Below are positions 1-13,466 of a stretch of 64,000 bases of DNA, piece after piece. Where the stretch lies: contig NC_081136.1 in assembly GCF_958295425.1 (NCBI RefSeq), positions 28,882,077 through 28,946,076 of the forward strand. Reading direction: 5' to 3'. The stretch comes from Solea solea (lineage: Eukaryota; Chordata; Actinopteri; Pleuronectiformes; Soleidae). Position numbers and translations under genes: made by a program. Position 1 is the stretch's first letter; each line of letters opens with the position of its first letter. The notes under the pieces were generated by a model, which was not told the origin of the DNA, did not search any database, and saw nothing but the letters and a program-made list of their open reading frames with translations.

Positions 1-89
1 CTGCAAAGGCCCTATTATCCACTCTGGTTATTCCTCTTCTCTTTTTCTTTCACTTCCTCTTTTGTACACTTTTAAGGACCTTGCCATGC

Positions 90-340
90 ACAAATCATTT
101 TTGGTACATTTGCGGTACAAGTCTGGACTCAGGGAATAGGATGCATTCCTACCAAAGAAGAAGAGAACGATGCTTCAGCGGCTCACAGCTGAAAGGTCCG
201 TCGAGCAGGGGAGTCTGGGTTTTTCTGCTTGTTGGGCGGGGCTTATACTCCACCTACTGGTGGGCCAGAAATTCAGTTTGCACGTGCTGATGGCACACAG
301 TGTGCGCTGGGTGCGCAGAAGAAAACCAGGGCCTTCACTC
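90..340. repeat. Dispersed repeat, copy A ('ggtacaagtctggac')
   Basis: The stretch gcggtacaagtctggac, then cctaccaaagaagaagagaa and cgatgct, recurs almost unchanged at 6131-6200. The family is unknown; it appears to be an old fish repeat. Confidence 0.6.
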
Positions 341-1984
341 CGTCTAAACAGAGTTTTATCCAGTGGCCGACAGTATGTTTGCAAGAATAGCACAACTTTT
401 ACCCACAAGCGATACATCAAATTGTGCGGTCCGACCGGGAGTACTCAGGAATGACTTTTCATGAGGTTTTCCAAAGCGTGCCACCTTGTGTTTACACAGA
501 ATGTATCATTTTGGTTTTGAACCATAATACTCGCGACAATTATGGGATCACACTCAGACTCACTCGCCCCCGGCGACAAACATCGTTTAGTTTACACAAC
601 GCTGCGAGGGAGTTGTCTGCATTTTGCCGTAGTCTCTCGAAACAACACCACTGGCCAATCGCGGTCACTCCGTGCCCCGGCATGCGCGGCACCGTGGAGA
701 GCCATTAGTTTAGCTTTGTGTCTGAGCCGATCACGGTGGAGTCGCTGGTTATAAATCTGACAGACTTACTTACCTCTTGTTTTACCTTGAATACTGTCTG
801 TTTCATATCAGACATGCAGTGTTTTTTTTTGTATCTAATGACTCAAGTGTCAGAAGAAAATGTCCTGTTTCAAAAGCAGACAACTCCTAAAGCATTACAC
901 CGTTTCCAAACCACGTCTGGCTTTGACTTAAGTAAGACATTGATCTAAAGAGGATTAAGGGACGTGATTATATTCCTGTGTGCGTATACACTATGTGATT
1001 ATTCTGACAAAATACCCTATGTCTGCACTTGGGAATGTGACAGCTCAGTTAAAAAGAAAAGGTTAATGAGTTCCTTTGTAAGCATGGAATGTTTGCTCAC
1101 TTTTTTTTGACATTTGTGTCACTTTGATAACATTTTAATTGGCTGTTCTCTTACATCTGCTCATACTCCTGTCATTATTGTTGCCTTTCTATCAGACGGA
1201 GAGGAAGCCAAATGTGCGTTTCTCAGTCACCAGCAGGTACATTTAGATTTTGCTCATATAAAAAAACAATTTTCTTTTGAAAGTTCACTTGTAGTACACT
1301 CTATTTATTTTTGACAGGGGGGGTTGTGGGTAACTTCAAAGCCTAAGGAAAACTGTTTTGGATAAGGAGCCACGAAAACCATTACAGGCCCCCAAACATC
1401 ATCACAATGACCTTTTTCTCACAAGCTTCCTGCTTTTTTTGGACTTCTAAAAAAACCCCTAATGAGCTTCTCCACTTCACCAGGGCTGTTTTGTCTCTAA
1501 CCAGGATATGATGCACGATGATGTCACCACATCACAAAAGAAACAACACTCTGAAAAGTGAACATTCCTGCGGCAGGAATGTGAAGAACGCTCCACGACC
1601 GGCCCGTTTCGCCCCCTGTGGGGTTATCAAGCAGATGTAGGGACCGACTCAAGTCTTGAAAAGGCATCCACACATATCTGTCAGTGCATTGGCTCTTTCA
1701 AAAGATGAGCAGGGTCAAAGGGCGCCGGGGTCAGGTGTGATGAACACGACAAATGCGCGGCCACAAACAATAGGAGGATCTGTCGGAATGAAAGTTTTAT
1801 CTGTTAAGCGTTGACGGGTAGAGGCAGATGAAAGTGAGAGTTCTTGACCCCGTCCAAATATCAAGCAGCTTAACTCTGGCCTTGTGTCGAGTGTCGGTTT
1901 TTTTTTTGTTTTTTTTTCCCGTGTCACTTTGTTTGAAGATGTTAAAACAGAAAAGCTGTGTTTTTTTTGTTTTTTTTTCTTTTA

Positions 1985-2230
1985 GCCTTAAAGCTGCAGT
2001 GTGTAGTGATGTTTAGGTGTTGTTGTCATGTTATCGTGGCGTTTAAAAACTCATCACTTCCTGTGTGCAGTGCTGGAATGTCAGCAGGCAGCATGAGATC
2101 TTAACATTGCTATAGTGAGTCATGTGGAGCTGATAGGTGTGAACTCATTTAGCAGTGGTTTGAATGTTGCAGACATTTGTTTACATTTAAAAGCTTTGCA
2201 CTATGTCTTCTACTTAGTACCTTTTTTTTT
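1985..2230. repeat. Dispersed 'ttaaagctgcagtgtgta' repeat
   Basis: It begins ccttaaagctgcagtgtgta and includes tcatcacttcctgtgtg and gacatttgtttacatttaaa. Related pieces are at 33695-33780 (gacatttgtttatatttaaa) and 44080-44215 (gcatcacttcctgtgtgg), so the family has also entered introns of both dennd2a and slc37a3. Confidence 0.45.
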
Positions 2231-4336
2231 TTTAATTTAAGGAGATCAGTGTCAAAGTGTCACCCTGAAACGTAGACTAATTGGGGATTAAGCCACTTTG
2301 CAGAACCTTTGGTTCTACTTCAGTTACTTGGGTGCACTGACAACAGATTAGAGCTGATTATTGGCGTGGCATTTCATTCACGTACGCTCCTGCTGTCACC
2401 GTGCAGCAAAAGCCAAGGTACTAACACTGTTTCCACAACTCCCCGCATGAGTCACGAGCAAATACGAGCCTCACCGTGCCTCTTCCTCCTCCTTCTTCTT
2501 CTTCTTCTTCTTCTCTTTGTTCTAATTTTAAAAGCCTGACATTGACAAATAAATAACCTCTCCTTGGGGTTTCAAATGAGTCAGCGAAGCCTTTCATCAC
2601 ATGCTGATGTGTCAGTGGGTTCAGACGGCTGTAATTTGATCGGTGCTCAGAGAGAGTGCAATTCTGCCCTTTGACCCCTGGCCGGGCTCTGCATCCCCTC
2701 ATCTCTCATGAGACATGATGCAAAGCTACAGAGTTTAAACGCTGCCAGGCCTCGCAGACATCTGAGCGAAGCGGCCGCTGTCCCCGGTGTGCACTCTGAG
2801 TCGCAAAATATGTCCCGGTGACTGATGATACCGTTTGTTTTGGTGATTTAATCTCTTTTTTTTCTTTCTTTCTTTCTGTCTGTCTGTCTATTTATCTTCC
2901 TTTCTGTCTGACTTCCAGCGTGTCTTTCTCTTATAATAGAAAGAACATGTTTATGATTAAGCTGTCAGGCGCAAAGTGTTCCTCCTGCTTTCGGAAACCC
3001 TCCCACTCTGTCTCTGTTTTAGTTGCATGTGTTTACATGTTGCAGGACAGCAGTGGGGCTGTGCGTGAAACCTCACATACAGATATCTCCCGCACACACA
3101 CACACACACACACAACTACTGCAGACGTAGGAAACGTAGTAGCGCAGCCAGACATGAGAGCACGCTGCGACACATACCGTCCGTACGAGTCACCGACTCA
3201 CTCTCATGAGACAATTTCCAGGAAAAAAAAAAGGGCCCTGTCGTTTGTTTTGATCTCTAAAGTTGGATGCAGATTTCCTGAGTTTGAGTTGAGCTACTTT
3301 TTTGTCGTTTATGTTTGTAATGTAGTCTTATTCTTAGTTGTTCTGCACTTGTTTTGCCCAATTTCCTGGTTGATGAAGGTTGAATATAAATATAAAAATG
3401 TGGGTTAAGCTTCAAAACAAATGCATAACGATCTCGTATAATCCCTGTCTAATATTTTTGTCAGTAACTTATTTTCTTTAAACTCCACCTCTCTGTTTTG
3501 TGTTCCATTCTACTTCCATGATAGTAGGCTGCTCCCTTTATGATGAATAAACTTCATCATATTATACAAAATTTGTGGAGGGGGGGGGCCCCTTTAAGTG
3601 CACTTAAGACTCACATATTTTCCTAATGCGTGCGTGCTCGTGTGACCAAAGATCTCACTCTCTCTCATGCTTCTCATTCTTCAGCGCTGGATGTCACTGA
3701 CACGGTGTTTTCTCTCACTATGTTTGCGCACATAATCATAAAGTACGATCAGTCCCAGTCTGGGACAGTGTGTGACCGAGCGCACGTGTGACAGATTTAT
3801 GTGCCGCATGACCTTCATCATACAATCAAATGTGAATTTACCAGATGCCTGTTGCCTGAAACGGATTTAGTCACTCGTAAAAAAAAAAAAACGGAATCAT
3901 TCAGTTTCTTAACGTCTGGCGTATCTTCACACCAGCGTCATCGTGCTCGTCTGCATCCTGAGCGGGTCGACATTGAACCGCAGCACAAACGGTGTGTGTG
4001 TGTGAGACACAGAGCGAAATAGACTGTTGATAACTGCTGTCTGGCGCAGCAAAACCACACAAGGCTGAGAAACCACTGAATAATGAGGAACTATAACTGT
4101 CAACCCCCAACACACTAAACACAAAAGACCCAAAACCGCTAAATCTGTAACTATGGCAAGGAGCGCGTCGAAATGTAGATTTATTTATTATTTATTTATT
4201 TATTAAACTGCAAGTGATGTGCGTTAGTTTTGTGAAGTTAAGGACTGCGAGAAATGGTCTGAAAAGTTTAATAAGGAAAAGACTGAATGAGCGATTTCAG
4301 CTCTTTCTACCTCAACAACAGACACCTGATCAAGCC

Positions 4337-4341
<5 letters not shown>

Positions 4342-4381
<40 letters not shown>
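4342..4381. repeat. (CA)n microsatellite
   Basis: About 20 uninterrupted CA units. Other CA/GT arrays are at 3093-3114, 13428-13465, 27808-27823, 32034-32051 and 53870-53888. Confidence 0.95.
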
Positions 4382-4384
<3 letters not shown>

Positions 4385-6124
4385 TGCATGCCAGCACACT
4401 CGAGCACATGACTCGCACGCCCTGGGGCTATCATTAAAGGTTGGTACATGATGGACATGTGGTGAAAGAAATGTCAGGAGCGTGAAGGGAAGAAGAAGCA
4501 GGATGTCGAGGTCAGCGGGTTCCTCTGTGCTCCACTTACTGGTCATACCACAGGATCACTTCTAGCTTCTCCTCCTCCTCCTCCTCCTTCTTCTCCTCTC
4601 TCTCTCTCTCTCTCTCTCCGTGTCTCTTCCCAACAGACATGCAGCCTTACCACACACTAACGGTCTGAGTCAGAGAGTGGGCTGCTTATGAAACCCAGGT
4701 TTGCCACATCGTCCCTTTCTCGGTGAGATGAAAGGAGACGCGAGTCCGCTCCGTCTCTCAGCAGCTCGCTGCCATTCTATCTCCACCTGCATGACAGAAA
4801 CCAGAGACAGGTGATGGGCGTGTGTGTGTGTGAGGGTGTAAAATGACTCTTGTGTGCGTGCCTGCATGCTTGCGGCTTACATGCTGCCATACGGACCATT
4901 TAATCTTCATGGTTGAGCGTGGTCAAAACAAAGCGACTTAAAGTGCTTGGCAGGCGTTCAAAAAGCAGTATGGACAGACATCAATGTGGCAGCCAGCGCA
5001 TGTTACACGGAACGATTGTTCAAGCAGGAATTTATGGCAGCAGAGGGCATTGTTGTTGTGCTTTCTGTCTCCTATAAGAACAAAGTGCCACTTAGTTGTG
5101 CGAAGGTTTTTACACGAAGCCAAACAAAGTAGTCAGTGCGACCAAGTGGCAGATCAAGGGCGACAGAGAACATGAGCTCGGACGAACGCGGAGCCGCTTC
5201 GCACACAAAGGAAATAAACCGAGTGCACAATTAGAGTCCAGCATTCTGGGTTTGCTTTCAGTTAAATAAACAGGGGGGAGTAACAGAGCAATGTGGCGGC
5301 CGTAATGACACACAATTAGTTACTTCAAAGTTTATTCGGTGGTGTCGTAAAAGTTTCCCATCATTTTTAACACTCATATTTTCCACGAGAGAGCCGCGGA
5401 GACACTGTTTGTAAATGGGTAATAAGACAGTTGCACATCATAGATGTCTTATATAATATTGATGCAGACAAAATCATGTGACATAAGGTCAGGCTCATAA
5501 CTACCATGTGTGCACTGGAAACATCGCCGGTCAAGGCCGTAACACAAGGTGTTATCAGGGTTATCCACTTATTTAGTTGCAGTAAATGTAGAGTGAGACA
5601 CGCAGTCCTTTGATCGCTCCGCTCGTACGTGCGTACCTACATACATACATTCAGCACACACCACACACGTCATCTCGCTTCTGTCTCGACCTTTGAACAA
5701 CAGTCACACCTGCGTTTGAACAGCTCACCACAGGCTGCAGGTACATTTGCGCTGTGTTTGACTTTACATCGTAAATGTTTGTGGTTTCATCTCCAGTATG
5801 TGTCTGTTTCAGGAGGTACTTTTTCTTTTTTTTTTTTCTTTGTTTTGTTGCTGCAAAATATACATCTTAACATTATCGTTTAATCTGACATCTGACATCC
5901 ACTTTGTAACCAACATATTCTGTTAATATTTAATACTATACAATATTAAAAATAAAGTACAAACCTTGTACAAACTTCGGTGGCCTTCGCATTCCAGAAA
6001 GGATGTTGTTTTGATTTGGATTGGATTATTTTATTGTGCATAGCGGCATTTCATGAAAAATGAAAAAATAATAAAAAAAAGTAAACATGCAGTTGGCCTT
6101 GGTATACTTAGTATCTCACTTCAC

Positions 6125-6345
6125 CACCGGGTGGCGGTACAAGTCTGGACGCAGGGAATAGTACGCACTCCTACCAAAGAAGAAGAGAACGATGCTACAG
6201 CTCCGTCAGACGTCTGGTTCGAGTGGCTCACAGCCGGGGAGTCGGGGTGTCAGTCGGTTCCAGGGTCTTCAGGTCGAGGCTCGGATGACTTATCCTTGGC
6301 GACGACTTCTTCTGTTGTTGAAATGGTTTTTCTGCTTCAATACCT
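6125..6345. repeat. Dispersed repeat, copy B ('ggtacaagtctggac')
   Basis: Second copy of the repeat seen at 90-340. Similarity is strongest in 6131-6200 and continues through a shared ggctcacagc block. Confidence 0.6.
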
Positions 6346-6514
6346 ACAGTGCATATAAAGGGCTTGTTAATTGGACACTCACGGGAGGGGGCGGTCCCAA
6401 GCCCAGATAGATGGGAGGTTGAGTCAGGAGTATCAAGCCTAAAAAAAAATCTCTGCCAAATCAAATATGCCTCTTTTCAATCAAATCAGCCTTTAAAATA
6501 TATATGTATATTAA

Positions 6515-6765
6515 AGTAGGGATGGAACAGTACCACTTTTTTGTGTGTATTGTGTCCGACAAACTCGAATGTCTACCGATACCAATACTTGTCAGATGCC
6601 ATCATTTTAGACCATCTATGAAGCTGTTAACAACACATTTGTGCCGAGTCATTTCAAAGACACAATTCTCCAACTGTGCAACAAATATTTTTATCTGTCC
6701 GATATCCGATCCGGTGATTCTGACCGGTATCGGACTGATACCCATCCCCCTCCCCATTTTAAAGC
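6515..6765. repeat. Probable DNA-transposon relic with 'gggatgg' ends
   Basis: It begins gggatggaacagtacc and ends ggactgatacccatcccc, so the ends are imperfectly inverted. The interior includes gtccgatatccgatccggtg, typical of fish 'gggatgggtatc' elements. No ORF. Confidence 0.45.
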
Positions 6766-8876
6766 AAATACACTGAACCCTAAAATGCTTTAAAATAGTA
6801 GATAACAGACCTCTGTTTGTCAATCCATGCCTTGACATGTAACGTGTTATTGATTTTTTGTTTGTGTGACTGGAAATTGGGGGTAAACTGCAAATGAATT
6901 GCCCTTCTGGGGGCAATGAAGTGGTCTGAATCTCAAATCTGAATGAGTTTTATTTCATTTGTTTCTATATCTAAAAACATGTCTTGACTCTGTTTATGTG
7001 ATGCAGGTCAACGGAACAGTCGCACTGTGAGTTATGATTGAATTCCTGTAGGCTAAAAGCATTTCTTGCAGAAACTGTGAAATGACATGACCTTAAATGA
7101 CTGAACGCCCCTTTCCTAAGGGGAAGGACTTTATATTTACTTCCACATCACAGACTGAAATGATTCGGCACAGGTTTTGATGTAAGGTTTCCTGAGTCGG
7201 TGGATGGATGGTGGAAGATTTTCATACTTCACAAAGGAGGCTCATTTTCGGGTTGAAAGGCTAAAAAAAAACATCTTAAAATGAATTAAAAACACAAGAC
7301 AATCACAGATTTCACAGACTAACGTGAGCAAACATACATACATGTATAACATGAGGCGTTTGGCCTCTGTAACACTGTTTACCAAAGGGATTTAGATAAG
7401 TCCCTTACATGCGATGTTTGCAGTACGTCCTCCACCCACTGTATATCTAATGTAAGCCAAAGGGTTTTTTTCTCTCTCTCTCTTAAGAAGTTAAGTCGAT
7501 ATAAAAACATGTGCCTCAGCTCCAGAACAAACTAGCTGAATGGTTCAAAAAGCCCCACATCCCCCACAAAAGCAACTGAAAATTGAAAGCAGCAAGTCTG
7601 TCTGAGTCTCTGAAACCAGCTTCTCTGTCGAGAAAGCAACGTTTCCAGCGTGACTTTTAGGTGGCGGGATTGTCGAGAAGCAGCAGCAGCAGCAGACTGT
7701 GGATAACAAGGCCTGACCAGCACCACCCAGCTACATCAAAACTACATCCAGTCTCACTGAGTACATGCACACGCTTTCCCAGAGTGAGAGAGAGAGAGAG
7801 AAAAGCAAGAAAACAAGGATCTTCTATCGCTGTCGCCCGGCCAGTAATTTTCCTTTAGGGCTCCTGAGGGAGTCATAGATTTTCACATATGGCAAGCTGA
7901 GTCTGGATTTTATGGGGTGAATTGTTTTGGGATTCTGTGAGAAGAGAAGGAGTAAAATTTTAACTGTCTGTGGCAAGACAGAGCGAGAGAGAGGGACAGA
8001 GGGAGGGAGGGAGAGGTGTTTTTTAGCCTGTGATTTATCCGTTGTGACGTTAAAAAAAGGTGTTGAAAATTGAAAGTTATTGGCTCCTTTTTAATGCACG
8101 CCAATATAGAGAGGACTTTGATGTCAGCTTCCTGGAGATTCTTTGACTGCCTTTGCAACACATTTCCAAGGAGCTTTCCAACCACACACACACACACTTA
8201 GAGGTGGGGTTGTCTCATTTATATTCAGTGTGGCTCTACGAGACTACGATCAGGTTCACTTCAGGGCCTCTGGTTCCAGGAGCCGCGCGTCTTAATCCTC
8301 ACAGTTTGATGCAGATAACAACTGAATTGACGAGGACAAAGGAGAGTTGAATCCGTCCTCCGTCGCGGTCGCACACTGTGACTGCAAACATAAAGTGAGT
8401 TAAGTGTGAGTTTAAGTGAGTTGGGGCCTTATAACGTGACCTCAGTGATTGTGCACCAGGCATACAAAAATTGAATGCAGTGCCCCCTGCTGGATCCAGA
8501 CCTGGGTGTTTTAAAGAAGAGATGGTTAGAATAAACATCTTTTTTGATTATTAATCCATCCTGCTAACACACACAGAAAGTTAATCTGGATTTTCCTTGT
8601 ATTGAGACGCCTACAATGTGCAGTTTAAATCAAATTATACAGTGTGAGCTCAGCGTGAGTTCATTTTGACGATAAACACTGGATAACAATGGGAAATGGG
8701 AAATTCTCCTGCATAAAATTGCATTTTAAAATTGTTATTTCTCATGACCTACTGTTTTATCTCTTCTAATAAACAGCCTGACATTTCTTGAGGTCATGAC
8801 TGCTGTAACACTGCTGGAGACACGTTGTCATGATTCCCCCTCACAGTTCTTCTCTCCCTCCTTCTCATCACCTATC

Positions 8877-8936
8877 AGCCACTCCCTCCTCATCAGCCAC
8901 TCCCTCCTCATCAGCCACGCCCTCCTCATCAGCTCA
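8877..8936. repeat. 18-bp tandem repeat, about three copies
   Basis: The unit ccactccctcctcatcag is repeated about three times, with one copy changed to ccacgccctcctcatcag. It is pyrimidine-rich, with no sign of a gene. Confidence 0.85.
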
Positions 8937-9011
8937 ACTCCCCTCACCTGTTCACAGCAGCTGCACCTGATCACTAATCAGCCCACTCCTCTCCACCATG
9001 CAGTTTTATGC

Positions 9012-9053
9012 CATTTATATACGACAAAACAACTGTTTTGTCGTATATAAATG
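9012..9053. repeat. Perfect 20-bp inverted repeat with 2-bp spacer
   Basis: The left arm catttatatacgacaaaaca (9012-9031) pairs exactly with 9034-9053. It is too perfect to be chance and could be the remains of an inverted element end or a cruciform. No gene adjoins it. Confidence 0.9.
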
Positions 9054-12000
9054 TAAGTGTCGTGTAGCCGAGGTACTGCAGTCATGGAAAACGACGTGTC
9101 TGCTACCAAACCGTGTAGAGTTGAGCCATGATGAGTCTAAAAAGCACCGTAAGGCACACTGACCTTCACACATAACCTTCAACCTTTCAGGAGCATGTTT
9201 CAAACGAAGGCTACACAACGAATACTAACTACAACAAAACTAGTGTGCAGTCTGTTTCCATGAAGTGTGATTTTTATCCAATTTTAGCCACTATTCCTTG
9301 TAACTGAGGGGCAACAGGGTAAAAATAAGAAATGGGATTCTGCCAAAGTGCGCAACTCATGAATCCTTCCTTTCCTTTGCTCGTTATGGTAGATTTTCCC
9401 TATAGGGCTGTAGAAACTGGACTCACTGCTCCTTCAACAGCCCTTAAGGAAGTTCCTTTAGGATAAGCCCTTATTAAGTGTGTCATTCTCCTCTAATAAA
9501 ACCCCACCCTTGTCTGGGATAATGTTCCGCTTCGCCTCACTCATTCACCCGTTCCCAGACAAATAATTAAATATCTGACTTAGTCATCCTTTCTTTTTAA
9601 CTTGGTGTATTCTCATTTATTTTCTATTTCAGGGGCATGAATTTTTACAGGAATTGGTAAAATAATGAGTCCCCTGTTGCCTTCTCTCCTCCCTCCTTCC
9701 CCCTCCACCCTAAACAACCTGTAAACTCCAGATGTATTGTTTTTTAAAGCTGAGCTGAATAATAAAAAAAAAAAAGGGTCAGAGGCAAAGACAGGAAAGG
9801 AGAAGTTGACACGGCCCCGGGCTACGATACGCAGACAGTACCCGGACTTTCAAACGCAGCGGCATCATGAACGTGTCTGCCGCAGTAAAATCCATTTCCT
9901 CATGTTGACTGGAAGGAAATCGCACACAATTGAGAAGGTCTAGGGGCTGAGGTGGTGTGTGCTCTGATATAGGCATCACAGTATGGGTATTTTTGCTCTT
10001 TTATTCTACAACCTTTATTGTTTTTCATCAAAAAAAATATCAGAACATTTTCACTTTTTCCCAGAAATTCAAGCACTGAAGCCCAGGTTAGGTTGCCCTG
10101 CACTGATCACATATTCCCGAGCACTGTAAGCAGCATAATGTTGAGGGTTTTTTTTTTTTCTGTAAATACTGGTGCAGTTTCAGACATACTTTCAGAAGTA
10201 TGACGAGTCAAATGGCACAGGCCTCTCTGTGCCAAAGTCTCATGATTGCCTGGAGAGGAGTAATTGTCCAGATGTTTAATAATTTTGACCCTCTTTCAAC
10301 ATAATACATTTGTATACAGTCTTTCTGACTGACTGGCTAATTCACTCAACAGAAATCTGCTGGCAATGTGTTTGCAATCAAAATGTGTAATCCTTTCAGT
10401 GTGGTGAAGAACAAATCAGGGATCTGTGAAAAAAAATGAAATAAAAATTGTTCACTGATGGTTAAAGTTCATCAGTCAAGGGCATGTTGGGAAGTGACTT
10501 TTTCATACTCAAAAGCGCATCGAGAAGTTAATGACTCAGCATTTCTCTGTGTTCGTGTGCGCTAGGGTGTGATGAAGCGGGGATGAAATCAGTTTACGAG
10601 TCCGCGTCGGCATCATTACCCAAACACAAGTTACATCATTTCACTAAATGTGAAAACGACGCTGGTTGAAATGAAATGTCCCTGATCCCTTTGAGCAAAG
10701 GCTACGATTTATCGTTACAGCCTTCAAACCGAGGTCGTGAAGTCGATCGTGACTCACGATGATGAGGCAACCCACTACTTAAATAACACAATTCTTGTAC
10801 TCTTCTCATAATGTGGGTCCACCGGGTCATTTGTTTCACTCTGAGGTTACAATGTGACAACGTGTAAGGTGGTTTTTTTCTGTCGGTTTCTCTCTATGTT
10901 TTAGTCAGAGGTGGCAGCAGTATTACCACTTGAAAACCTATGGTCGTTCAACTAAAAGCAACTAATGAATTGCTCTTTTCACATTCGTACAGAAGAAAAG
11001 TGCTTTATTCTGATAGAACAGTCATTTTAAACATTTTGTATTTTAATGCACAGCTCTAGCGATGGAAGTAAACTTTCATGTTCAATATGACATGATTTAT
11101 TATTATAATGAATTGACTGGTGATCTTGTAACTTTTCACCATCACCTCTGACCCCATAAACATTCTGTTTTGACTGATTGCACAGTTCCATATTGCGTCT
11201 CTCTTTTCTATTTTATTTATCTGTCTCTCTATATGTGCATCACTGACCAGAGCAAATTCCTAGCACTGTGTCAACTTTACCTGGCAATAACCCTGATTCT
11301 GATTGTAATGTCCATATTTCAATGGCTTATGACCAAATGTCTGCAAAACTAATAGCATTTCAATTAACCTTTCTGGTGCTTTCTAGCTAACATTGTTAAA
11401 TAGCGTTTCACATAAGATGGGGAAAAACAACTGAGCATTTTATATGAACATGTTTGATGTCAGTTCTTAGCTAGAAAGCCATAGCCACAGTCATTTAAAC
11501 AGCTGTAACATGTTGTTCATTTCTCAGATTATGATTTACCGCGTCTTTGATATATGCATTCTGGAAGCAATATTGCGTGTGTTTAATGGGATTCAAAGAG
11601 CTGTTAATCTTTCCGAGCGTACAGAGGCATATTTTATTTTCGAGTCAGTGAGGAAAATTTAATCACAGCATGTGTGGAATGTTTTTTTTTCTTTTTTTTT
11701 TACAAGAACACGAGTGTTAGACGTACACGCTGTGTCCCCTCGACCTGCTGTTTCCTGCCTCGTAATACCCACAGGTTCCCACCGCCCTCCCCTCCACGTA
11801 AACCCCCCCCACTAACACGTCATGCAGTCGCTTCTGTGGTCACAGCTCTCTGCTTTGCACTTCTTTACCCTCTTTGATCCCTCACTTGTCATATTTGCTC
11901 TTCTCTTCTTCTGGCATTTCTCATTGTAGACTCTTCACCTTCATCTGGCACCATTTCAACCTCCTCCTCCTCCTCCTCCTCCTCAACACTGAAACCCACG

Positions 12001-12499
12001 CCCACAGCTGACTTCTTCTCGGGGGCCAGAGCTACCAGATGGCACCAGATCATCTGCGTTACCCAACTCTGGCCCAAATGGGGCTCCCAAGAATATGCAG
12101 CTGTATAAACAGCTAGTGTATAAAAATGCAAGCAATGCAGCCCAGCACAGGGGTCCTCACCAGGTCACTATGAAAAGAAATATTATTAATAATGATAATA
12201 AGAGGAAATACCTTCGCTGGCTGTGTGTGACAGTGGGGCATGGGAAAGATGACAAAGCCCTCAGGCTAAGATTAGATAATACTAGTATAGTCCGAGCTCA
12301 TTTGTTATGACATATACAACTGCAGTTCTAGTTACACGCGGTATCAACAGAGTCACACTACAGAGTCACGCATACTTAAAGGAGATTTCTCAGAGGTTCA
12401 GATGAGAAGATCAATGCCGGGCAAACTCTGAGTCACTGAGTCCTATGTTCCCCAGTTCAGTTCTCTTAACATACATTACCCTCATTGTAACATTATGGT

Positions 12500-12591
12500 G
12501 CTTTAACTTGCACAGTTTTTTTTTGCTTTTACATTAGTGATAGTACCTGGTACTTTTTTTAGTACCTGCTCTGACGAGGTTCCAATACTAC

Positions 12592-12649
<58 letters not shown>

Positions 12650-12677
12650 GTATATATATATGTATGTATATATATAT

Positions 12678-12708
<31 letters not shown>

Positions 12709-12715
12709 TATATAT

Positions 12716-12757
<42 letters not shown>

Positions 12758-12759
12758 AT

Positions 12760-12791
<32 letters not shown>

Positions 12792-13110
12792 TCCGATTAT
12801 GACTGGTCAGAGTGTCGTCACTGGAAGAGTGATGAGCGCGACGTCCAACACAGGAATCAAACCGAACACTGAAGAACTGTAGATCACTTTTTAAAAAAAC
12901 TACTTAAAAATCCTGAAAACTTAGAGTTAATGTCTAACATTTAGCAAGGAAATGTCTAAAATCTCAATATTAGGAAGTACTGAATGATTCTTTTTAATTA
13001 ACTCAGTTAACTCTGCCCACATTGAGGAAGTACTATAGTAATGGAAAAACCAACCAAACCGAGTCGAGCCGCGCTATGCCGTGCCGTGCTGGAACTGTAT
13101 AGTGGAAAAC
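12500..13110. mobile_element. DNA-transposon relic split by a TA array
   Basis: The left part contains gatagtacctggtacttttt and tctgacgaggttcc; the right part contains gactggtcagagtgtcgtca, gagtcgagccgcgc and gccgtgccgtgctgga. Together these resemble a common fish non-autonomous DNA element. A piece of the same type is at 16005-16125. The family name is uncertain. Confidence 0.5.
12590..12791. repeat. Large (TA)n / TATG microsatellite
   Basis: About 200 bp of alternating TA with interspersed TATG and TACA units. Open frames across it (strings of Tyr-Ile) are artefacts. Confidence 0.95.
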
Positions 13111-13424
13111 CAACGTGTATGGCATACCTTTACAATAATACTCATAAGTATGTTCTTTGTTTTTTTTGTTTCTTTTAAAAAAAGGTCTCTACACACGTAC
13201 TAAATCCTACATCTTTTGTATTAAAAAAGGGTGAAAACAACACTTTTAGCCTGTAGCATTGTGTTCAATTATTAGGGCACATGTAGCATATATGTTTGTG
13301 TGTGTGTATTTTGCATGTAAACAATTATACAGAGAGCGTCAAGGCCCACATAAACATGATCGCATATTCTAAGGACTACTGGTCCTGAAAACGTCAGTGT
13401 TTATACCAGGAAAAGGTCCTACAG

Positions 13425-13427
<3 letters not shown>

Positions 13428-13465
<38 letters not shown>
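13428..13465. repeat. (CA)n microsatellite
   Basis: About 19 CA units; no associated gene. Confidence 0.95.

Positions 13466-13466
<1 letters not shown>

Larger units (their letters stand above)
1..6000. other. Gene-free flank, part 1
   Basis: No coding exon, RNA gene or promoter can be supported. It holds the 'ggtacaagtctggac' repeat (90-340), the 'ttaaagctgcag' repeat, CA/CT/CTT microsatellites, and a short inverted repeat at 1562-1582. Open frames here are short and full of low-complexity sequence. Confidence 0.7.

Noticed and set aside
2818..3408. 196-codon open frame, plus strand
   Set aside because: It runs through CT and CA repeats, has no recognisable domain and no splice or promoter context. 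It is best explained by AT/CT-rich non-coding DNA.
8877..8936. CRISPR-like short repeats
   Set aside because: The units are directly joined with no unique spacers, and the genome is eukaryotic; it is a plain tandem repeat.
12375..12400. Possible third TTAA-family end (ttaaaggagatttctcag)
   Set aside because: The similarity covers fewer than 20 bases and fades at once; it could be chance.
12537..12872. 111-codon frame with Tyr-Ile repeats
   Set aside because: A direct translation of the TA microsatellite.
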